Of a stretch of DNA of 64,000 nucleotides, positions 56,381 through 64,000 are shown in pieces. The stretch is from Elymus sibiricus (lineage: Eukaryota > Streptophyta > Magnoliopsida > Poales > Poaceae). The stretch is from positions 428,335,379-428,399,378 of the forward strand of contig CM077676.1 in assembly GCA_039707655.1 (NCBI GenBank), in the 5' to 3' direction. Below the pieces are notes generated by a model, which ran no database searches, was not told the origin of the DNA, and saw nothing but the letters and a program-made list of their open reading frames with translations. Numbering within the stretch: the first letter of the stretch is position 1; each line of letters starts with the position of its first letter. Both the position numbers and the translations under genes were made by a program.

Positions 56381-59300
56381 CTAATGGATGAAATTTTTAG
56401 ATTGTAATTGGTGAGGTACACCATGCACCATGTGTACTTCTTCAGTTGGAGTAACAAAGAAAAGCAACAGACGTGTGCATCATGTATTCATGTTGGCCAT
56501 GTCGATTAGTTCCAAGGACGAAGCAAAGCTGGCTTGACTTGCTTGCCGGTTGATCCGCTGCTGGTCGGTGCTTTGGCTGAAGCTATCTCATGTACAAAAG
56601 CTAGCTAACAGGCTAACACACACGATAGATTAATCTACTATAGCAAGCAACACATGCATACACACGAACACGATCAGGCCAGGTCGCCAAAGGCTCAAGG
56701 CTTTGATTTCTTTATTGATTCAACTCACGGGGTCTCGGTTGATTACAGATTTACAGGGGGCATGTATATAAGCAGGATGAGGATTCTAGTCCTATACTAC
56801 TCTGACACTACATTGTGCTTAGTCCAAACACATCCATCACAAGTATGGTTTTGGGCTGCCTAATATATTTAATACTCCTATATTTTAAATGTAGTTATTG
56901 TTGTGTATTGCGAATTGTATTTTTTTGTAGCCACGATTTTTCATTCTAAATTATCCTATCTAATATCCATAGCCCTTTCAAATATATTTTAGTTTGGACC
57001 CTATGTACTCTTAACACAGCGGAAAGGATACAACATGCTCACTCATGCATCATCTCCAAAGCCATCTCAGTATAGAACTATAGATCACTTGCGTGAAGCA
57101 TATGGCATTCCTGCTAAGTAATACGATACAAAATTGAAAGGGCTTTATGTGGTAGAACTCGACAAACGTACAAATTTTGCTGACTGGGATGTAATGATGT
57201 TCTTATTACCAAATATATGTGTGGTGAGTTCTCTCTCTCTCTCTCTCGATTGTTTTAACATATTGCAGTCAGAAGTGAATGTGATAACTGATTGCATGTT
57301 TGTGACTTTTTGCTATGCCGAACGAAGAACAGAGGCCCACTACTGTGTGTAGGTATGGCCTCTTTCTGAAGATATATATTCATGTGTGAGTTATGTTTCT
57401 GATAGATACTTTTCCACATTTTTCCATGTTAAATAGTAACTTAGTGTTCAGTTATTGGAGACATGTGTTAGACAAGAGTTTTTTCGTTCCATCTTAAGTT
57501 GAATTTGTGTTCTGGTGTTGTCTTCTATTCACCTTGAGAAGCATAAGTAATAAGTATAGCTCATGTTTTCAAGCAGGATTTCAAGAACAAATTATGTGGG
57601 GTGGACCGACGGAGAAAGAAAATGAACATGCTTGAGTCTCAGGTGTGTGATTGCAAGAGCTTCCTTTGCTCTCTGCCTACTAGCTGCCATATTTAGCGTC
57701 TTGGTCCCAGCTCAATAAAAGCATGAACCTCTCATCCTTGGAAGAAAAAGCCCCGCCATAGCTAATTTGACCGTGTTAGCTACACATGAATCCCCAAACG
57801 TCCATGGAATTGATACAAGTAAGTGTTCCTCTCATGTCTATTTATATGTAAGAAGTCAGACATGAACATTATCTAGCAGCTCAAAACATCGGGTCATACT
57901 GTATTAGATTGATTTTTTATATAGTCATATAAAAATGGGAAAAAAGAATCCCTCATTACATGCTATATTATATTATCATTAGTGGTTAACTAAGTAATTT
58001 TTTCACACACCTTGCACAAATTCTGGAAGGAGCAGCATGACTCAGGATGGAAGATATTAATGGAGTTGTCGATATAGCTGATGGGCACAAGAAAATATAC
58101 TATTACATATAGGAAGAATCATGACACTAATTAGATGAGTTTTTGTCGCTAATTTCTGAACAAATTTCCATTGTTCAGGTTCTGACTTCATTTGTTGTTG
58201 TCGAAGAGGTTGGCGATCTGAAAAAGGGCAGCAGCAATAGGATGTGGGGGGGGGGGGGGGGGGGGGGGGGTGGCGGTAGGGACCGGGTGCGGCTGGAGGA
58301 CAAAGACGTGACAACATCTTCATCACATCCTCCAAGTGGTAAGAAGTTGTTCGGTGTGCTCTGGAAAGAGAATTTATTATTTTGCATGATGGTTGCATTT
58401 GCAAATATGTTCAACAACAAAAATAAAGTAATTGTTTAATTGTCAAGTTGATCGTGAATGAATGTCTTGTGTAATAACAGAAAATTAGTTGTGTTTCTAC
58501 TTACGTACGATGTTGAAATATAGCTGTAATCGAAATACATTTCAAGTCGAAATGGGATCTTATTCGTTCAGAATACTATATGACTATATTTGTATGCATG
58601 TGAATTTTCATGTGCATTATGTTTGCGTGTGCGGCAAGAAAAGAAACTCGGGTGGCTTGAGTTGATTGCCCTTATAGGGAAAGCATGTGTAAGGCGATTT
58701 TGTCCCAGTCTTCTACTATTAAATAGGAGTTTGTTCCATCGCCTCCCCTTCTTCTCAGTTTTTTTCTCCCCACGTTCCCCTCCCCCTTTGGTTTTCAGTT
58801 GGTTTTTTTTGTAACCCCAACAGATGTCGCACAAAATAAAAACTAGAATTTCCAAAACCACGTCTTGCATTAACTCAATCAAATCAAATCAATCTTACTG
58901 AAATCTTGACTAAATAAAAAAAATTCTTGCTTTCCCCTACTCATACTCAAATCTAATTAAATGTTACCAAAATCAAGAATATAGTGTATGTAAGATATAT
59001 GTCGGACAATATTGATGTTGAACCACTAGAAGATGTATCAAATTTTAAAAAGCCTGTTGCAAAGCAGTAGGTGTAACCGACTAGATTGAGGGGCATAATT
59101 GGATTAAGAGTTCAGACCAGAGATGCTTCCTAAAGTATATGCATTGTAACTCGTAACAACGCATGGGCATTCTACTAGTAGATATACATGCACACAAACT
59201 GATTTTGGATTTCAATGTTATCACAAACAGGGCAAGTTCAGAATAATGTCACGCTGACATGCTTTAATTAGAAACGGGACAAGGTTAGGAGCTAAGTATA

Positions 59301-60655
59301 TTAGATAGTAATCACAGACATAGGAGAGGAGTTCATGCTAGGAAAACAATTTTGTAGGTGTAAGGTTCACTGATTGAGGCCAATGAATCAGAATGTACGA
59401 TTGCTACAAAAGCACAATCCTGCAAGGGATTTTTATCAACCAAGAATACATACAACCTACTACTACTACTAGCATATATGCCTATGTGCCAATTTAAGAA
59501 GCTCACATGTATCCATTTTTAAGAATAGTGTACTATCCTGAAACATAGAACTTGGGCAATGTTGCTTTTGTACAAGTTTATTTTCCCCGCTTGCCTCTTG
59601 AATAAAGGGATAATCAGAGTCATGCATTGTTAGGCCGTGGAGGCATGCATGTACATGAGCTCTGTGTCAAATATGACTCTACTTTAGAATCCAAAACTTA
59701 GATTGCACCTGACCGTTATATTCAGAAATGCATCTGTACTTCAGTGTCACAAATTAGATTAAATGTAGCCATTACTTTCAAGGAAGCATATGTACCGTGT
59801 ACTGACTTATGTTTAGTTGGTATAAGAGCCAGAACCCAGGAAACCATCAGGTTACGCATAAGAGAAATAAATGAGCTCGCCTAGTGTTTTAATATTTGGT
59901 TATTACGTTTCTGTTCTTGTGTGTTAGGTACTGATGCGTAAAGACTTCAATTAATTTTAACCATACAGTGTTAGTGGAACATTTTGGAAATGAAAATGAC
60001 CATCATGTGATCTCACTGCACTAGCAACAGGTCCTGTACAAGGACCCTATAATCACAACATTCTGAGTTATTTAGTTAAGCATAGCAGAACTAAGATAAA
60101 CCTAATGTAGTCCATTGCTTTCAGGTCATGATCTTCACAACTAGATTAACAATACCATGTTTTTTAGCTTCAGCATTTTGGGTACAGTTATATTAGTTAT
60201 GCAAAATGGCTAGAGACCAATAAATTAACTGAACCCTGCTACAGAGCTACTTATTTTAAGATTTTATTCTGAGATTTGAATACACCTTATGTCATTAGGC
60301 AAATTAACCATGACCTTTAGTACCGACTTGCTTATGCCATACGCATGGTAGGATTACCATTAAGCACCTGACTTGCTACTGTACATATGTATGCATGTCG
60401 CTAGCATTACCACTAGGTGATCAAAATGCTGTTCTAGTTGCCTTAGTCCTATTTACTTACTTTTCCTAGTGGGTAGTCCTGTAAGTTAAGATGCCCCTTG
60501 CCTTGCAAGGTGCTGGTCCTGAATTGAGTTTATTATACATGACTTTTCGTGTGTTGAAGTTGGAAGTTCAGAACTTAGAACTCCATTTTTCTTTGTTGTA
60601 CTCTCAAACTAGGATATTGTCAGGGCATCTTGGTGTTCTGGGTATCTAAATATAC
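56381..60655. other. Unassigned intergenic DNA with microsatellites
   Basis: No gene recognised. On the minus strand, 56800-56700 reads TGCTTATATACATGCCCC and, about 50 bases on, AATAAAGAAATC, a TATA-plus-polyadenylation arrangement that could be a short LTR relic. A (CT)8 run lies at 57231-57247. Splice-like patches near 57130-57210 and 58180-58430 are open but match no family I know. Confidence 0.35.
58246..58270 (+). repeat. Homopolymer tract of 25 G
   Basis: Twenty-five consecutive G after GGATGT. It is capable in principle of G-quadruplex formation and is prone to sequencing length error. Confidence 0.9.
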
Positions 60656-60681
60656 GCATATATTTCCTTTTCAAGTTACAT

Positions 60682-61193
60682 GTGGTGTATATATGTTTCT
60701 TGGTTGGTTCTTGCTGCTGCTGCTGCGTTCTAACTGGGCATTGGTGCCGGCTTCCGGTTACCATTCCTTCTGCGGACGTCCCCTTCCTCGATTGGCTTGC
60801 ATCGTCGGCTGCTGCCTCCCCGCTTTGTTTGCACCGCGGCGTCACATCGCTTGCCTTGCTCACCGCTTGGTGGATCTGGAAACAACGCAACGCCTGCGTC
60901 TTCGACAACGACAGGGCGTCCGTCTCCCACCTCTCTTCAACGATCAAAGAAGAGGCTTGCGCCTGGGCCCGGGCGGGCGCCCAAGGGATGTGCACCATTT
61001 TGCCAGAGACGTAGAACTTCTGCCTTTGGGGCGCGTACACCCCGCATTTCTGTATGTACGCCCTAGCCTACTGACTCACGCCGTGTCACGTGTCCGTGCT
61101 CGTCAGAGGCTTTTTCTGTAATTGCTGTCTGCTACTATTTCTACCTATCAATGCAATGATACGCAAGACTTTTGCGTATTCGTGAAAAAAAAA
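60682..61193 (+). mobile_element. 5'-truncated LINE, 3' end with poly(A)
   Basis: The open frame to 61014 ends with ALLTAWWIWKQRNACVFDND and STIKEEACAWARAGAQG, the C-terminal region after reverse transcriptase in plant L1-type LINEs. A 3' UTR ending in TGCAATGATACGCAAGACTT and GCGTATTCGTG precedes the A run at 61185-61193. The 5' border is uncertain because no target duplication was found; the coding similarity begins near 60740. Reverse transcriptase and endonuclease are missing, so it is a dead 3' fragment. Confidence 0.75.
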
Positions 61194-62134
61194 TCTTTCT
61201 CTGTTCTGAATGCTACCTCACACAACTTTATTTTCCTTTTTCTCCTTTCTTTCTCAATTGTCGTTACTTTTTCTCAAATAGTTGTTTGACTTTTAATTTA
61301 ACACATTTCATGATGATGCAAGCAGGCACCCTACTACACATGTACTGCATAAAGATTAAAACAAAAATATTGATGTGACCTTTCTCTTGATGTTACTGAA
61401 GTATTTGATAACTACTTTAGTCAGTTTGCTTACATGCCCTTATCATATTTGCAGGACAACAAAGAAGCCACAACATCAAGTCTCTTCAAGCCTTACCAGA
61501 TGGAATGAAAGAAAAAAGATACGATGCAAGCCAAGCCATATGATCTTTACTTGGATGCAAAATTTATTGTCCTGATGCACTTGTGGCGACAAGTTGTAGT
61601 ATTTTGTCTTCCAAACCTTGCTTAGTACAAACTTTGAAGCTTTGAACCTTTGTTTGCTTGTGTGACGTGTCAGACTATATTTTGTGCCTTATGGAGATGG
61701 ACATAGCAATTGTAATTGAATATGAATATGTGGATTTGTGCTTTATGGAGCTGCTTCTCATGTGAATAATTGTGTTCCACAACTTGTTTCATGTTGGCAT
61801 GGATGTTAAATTTTGTATGGATGATCTTTGTGTATTATGAAGCTTATTTTTAAGCCAAAGTATGTGTGGATTTATCAATTCTTGCCAAAATGGCAGCCAG
61901 ACATGATATGGAAGTCATTTCAATTAGGAAATCCTTGTGGCAGCCAAACATGTTTTTTGCCATTGGATTTCTATTTCAACCAAATGAAATCCTAGCATAG
62001 ATTTCATTTCATGAAATGAGAGGTGCCAAGTATTTGGTGATATTTGATATATGATGTTGTAGATATTTGATATATCATGTTGTATCAAATATGAAAATGT
62101 TACAGACAGAATACACTAGAACTGGTCATATCTA
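61194..62134. other. Unassigned AT-rich DNA
   Basis: No gene recognised. A patch after TATTTGCAG at 61455 is open for a few dozen codons, without known similarity. TTGATATAT and ATATATCA motifs near 62040-62090 form a weak local inverted repeat. Confidence 0.35.
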
Positions 62135-62237
62135 CTCCCCCGTCCCAAAATAAGTGACTCAACTTTGTACTGACTTTAGTACAAAGTTAGTACAAAGTTA
62201 GTACAAAGTTGAGTCACTTATTTTGAGACGGAGGGAG
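62135..62237. mobile_element. Stowaway-type MITE (103 bp)
   Basis: CTCCCCCGTCCCAAAATAAG and its complement CTTATTTTGAGACGGAGGGAG form long terminal inverted repeats, flanked by TA (62133-62134 and 62238-62239). The centre has three copies of TTAGTACAAAG, and almost the whole element folds into one hairpin. Confidence 0.92.
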
Positions 62238-62239
62238 TA

Positions 62240-63802
62240 CAAAATAAGGTTACCCTTTCTTATCTACAAAAGCACCATCAATACCAATGCTCTTTTTTTG
62301 AAGAAAAGACACCCAAGGCCATCTTAGATCTGATAATTATCGAGGAAAACAATAACCAGTCAATGAAAAGACAATTGAACGCTTCACAACAGGTAAAAAA
62401 GTTACATTTAAAATCATACTAGTCTTCTTCCCCCAATTGTATGCCACCCGTCAAAGATTAAAAATTGCACTGAACCAATGATAAAGGAAGGGGACACATA
62501 CAAACGCTCTCGCCATACCAGGCTTTAAAGACCACAATAGCCATTCGCCACCTGAGGCGAGATCTAGAACTCGTCGAAGAAACATCGGTTTGGAGCATCA
62601 CCTCACGCGGCACATGCTTGCAATCCATCACCACCGAACCAGAGAGTGGGAGAAACCGAACCATCTCGCAGAACAACACGGAAGAAGAGGTCGAAGTTGT
62701 CGCACCAATAGGCATCCAATTGCACTCCTTGATAGACACACCAGCTGTCAAGATTCGAAGACAGCCAACAAATCTGACGACACAAACTCTCACATACCCT
62801 TCGTTGCTGCCGGATCAAGCGTCATCGAGTAGGGGGAGGCCAGAGAGACCTTATTCCACACGGCAACGCCGCCACCACCTTGTCGATGCCGCCGGGGAAA
62901 CAAAACCTAAAAAAAAGCAAACGAAACATGCAGGGTCCCCACTCTTCTTGCCGCCAACAAGACCGCCATACAGGGGAGAGGAGGGAGACCAAGGGGGCGT
63001 CGCGGAGGAGACCTATGGCGGCTTTGCTAGTTTCCATCTTTCTTTTATACATGGAGTGACATTCAGATAATGATAATTAGGAGTCAACCCAAAGGATCGC
63101 CATTCGATTTTGATCCAATGGCTCGGAAAAATGGTCACAGATTTTTAAAAAAAGGGCACCACGTCAGTGTGACGACAAATTCTAGTCTTAGGACGCAACG
63201 TCATGTGGCTCTTCGTCTTCCTCGTGACTCCTTGACGCTTCCATTCCTCCCTCCAACCCCCACCCACGACCTCCTCCGTTGGCAAATTTGCGAACGTCCT
63301 TAGATCCATTGCCGCCGCGTGTTCTTCTAATGTTGTTGGGAGACTCATTAACCGTCTAGCACCCTATGCAATCTCGCCCCCGCAGATTGTCGGTGTCGAC
63401 CTTTGCCCTCATCGCCTCGTTGTTCGGCCCTTTCCCTCGACGCCCCCTCATCTTCTTCCTAGCACACACCGGACGCGGCGCTAAGTCAAAACGACGACAC
63501 GAGCTTCATTTTTTTTTCTGTGAAGAAAATCAGACAGCTTATATGTCTATCTTTCTTTTTGAGCCAAACTTGTATATCTATCTGAAATTAGATATTTTTT
63601 TTAGGAGAATCTGAAATTAGATATAGCACACATCAACGCTGGGTTGGGCTATTCTAAAAAAAAGGACCAGAAGGGGATGTTGGTGGAACCTCGTACTTGC
63701 TCAGCGTGAGAGTAGTGGTCGACTGCACAGTCAGTCCCCACCTGGTAAGCATAATTCTAGGGTTTTGTCACTCCGTCGGAGGTGAGATCCGGGCGTCGAT
63801 CG
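62240..63802. other. Unassigned DNA upstream of the F-box gene
   Basis: 62450-63060 is open on the minus strand in pieces (for example GRWRMAIVVFKAWYGES-like sequence near 62480-62570) and looks like dispersed repeat DNA, but I cannot name it. 63065-63800 includes T- and A-runs (63507-63516, 63594-63602, 63656-63663) and would contain the F-box gene promoter. I see no convincing TATA box. Confidence 0.35.
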
Positions 63803-64000
63803 ATGTCGATGGAGGCGAGGTCGGGGCCTCGCCAGAGTTCCAGCCAGGAGCCAGATGGCACGGGCGACGGAGCGGACCGCATCAGCGCCCTCCCCGACGA
63901 CGTGCTCCTCCTCGTCCTCGCCCGCCTCCCCTGCGCCGCCGCCGCCGCCCGCACCGGAGTTCTCTCCCACCGGTGGCGCGGCCTCTGGGCCCGCCTCCGC
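63803..64000 (+). CDS. F-box protein, N-terminal 66 codons (runs off right edge)
   Basis: ATG 63803 opens an uninterrupted frame to the end of the window; a second ATG two codons later (MSM) is an alternative start. After a short Ser/Gln/Gly-rich leader of about 25 residues comes the F-box: DRISALPDDVLLLVLARLP, then an Ala run and TGVLSHRWRGLWARLR. In F-box proteins this helix bundle binds SKP1 of the SCF ubiquitin ligase, and the missing C-terminus (often LRR/FBD in grasses) would choose the substrate. High GC and strong third-position C/G use fit a grass gene 5' end. No defect is visible in the part seen. Confidence 0.85.
   Translation, partial: MSMEARSGPRQSSSQEPDGTGDGADRISALPDDVLLLVLARLPCAAAAARTGVLSHRWRGLWARLR

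Noticed and set aside
58143..58439. 98-codon frame with a poly-Gly run
   Set aside because: The Gly run is the G homopolymer; flanking residues have no known similarity, although splice-like borders are present.

Overview
The window looks like repeat-rich intergenic DNA from a Triticeae grass (wheat, Aegilops, barley or rye group). It holds two near full-length Copia elements of the BARE-1/WIS/Angela type, LTRs beginning TGATACGTCTCC, CACTA elements with palindromic subterminal repeats, Stowaway-type MITEs and a plant LINE tail. Nothing suggests a prokaryotic or organellar source. The genus assignment is inference from repeat types only.

Layout. 1-6097: 5' half of a minus-strand Copia element with an open gag-pol frame running off the left edge and a 2.1 kb LTR. 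6098-10197: an older, decayed minus-strand Copia element with a 206 bp LTR. 10198-13103: tandem repeats, a weak tRNA-like motif and a decayed coding region. 13104-36911: a CACTA transposon of about 2.65 kb expanded to 23.8 kb by insertions, with ACA target duplications. Inside it sit a non-autonomous LTR retrotransposon (13591-25732, TSD CATCT), which itself contains a second CACTA element (16059-21385, TSD AAC), and a minus-strand BARE/Angela element (26827-35822, TSD CAGGC). The outer CACTA interrupts or abuts a decayed hAT transposase gene (37094-40324), itself split by a solo LTR (38505-40064, TSD GCAGC).

40648-52862: nine exons of a formamidopyrimidine-DNA glycosylase (FPG/MutM-like) gene on the plus strand. 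It lacks its catalytic N-terminus and carries a nonsense codon and a frameshift. Its introns hold a complete but mutated BARE/Angela element (42109-51041, TSD TCTAT) and a Stowaway MITE (51109-51365). 52863-63800: mostly unassigned intergenic DNA with a Helitron-like candidate, a 25-base G tract, a 5'-truncated LINE and a second MITE. 63803-64000: the first 66 codons of an F-box gene that continues past the right edge, the only apparently intact host gene start.

The region's logic is insertion history rather than an operon or pathway. Four nested layers can be ordered by target-site duplications. The two BARE/Angela copies contrast: one has an intact 1326-codon polyprotein and LTRs that appear to differ only by a repeat-number change and one base; the other has four stops, a frameshift and about a dozen LTR differences. 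The more unusual items are the small cargo genes carried by non-autonomous elements: an RNase H1 N-terminal-type domain in the outer CACTA and a 164-aa protein of unknown function in the LTR element.
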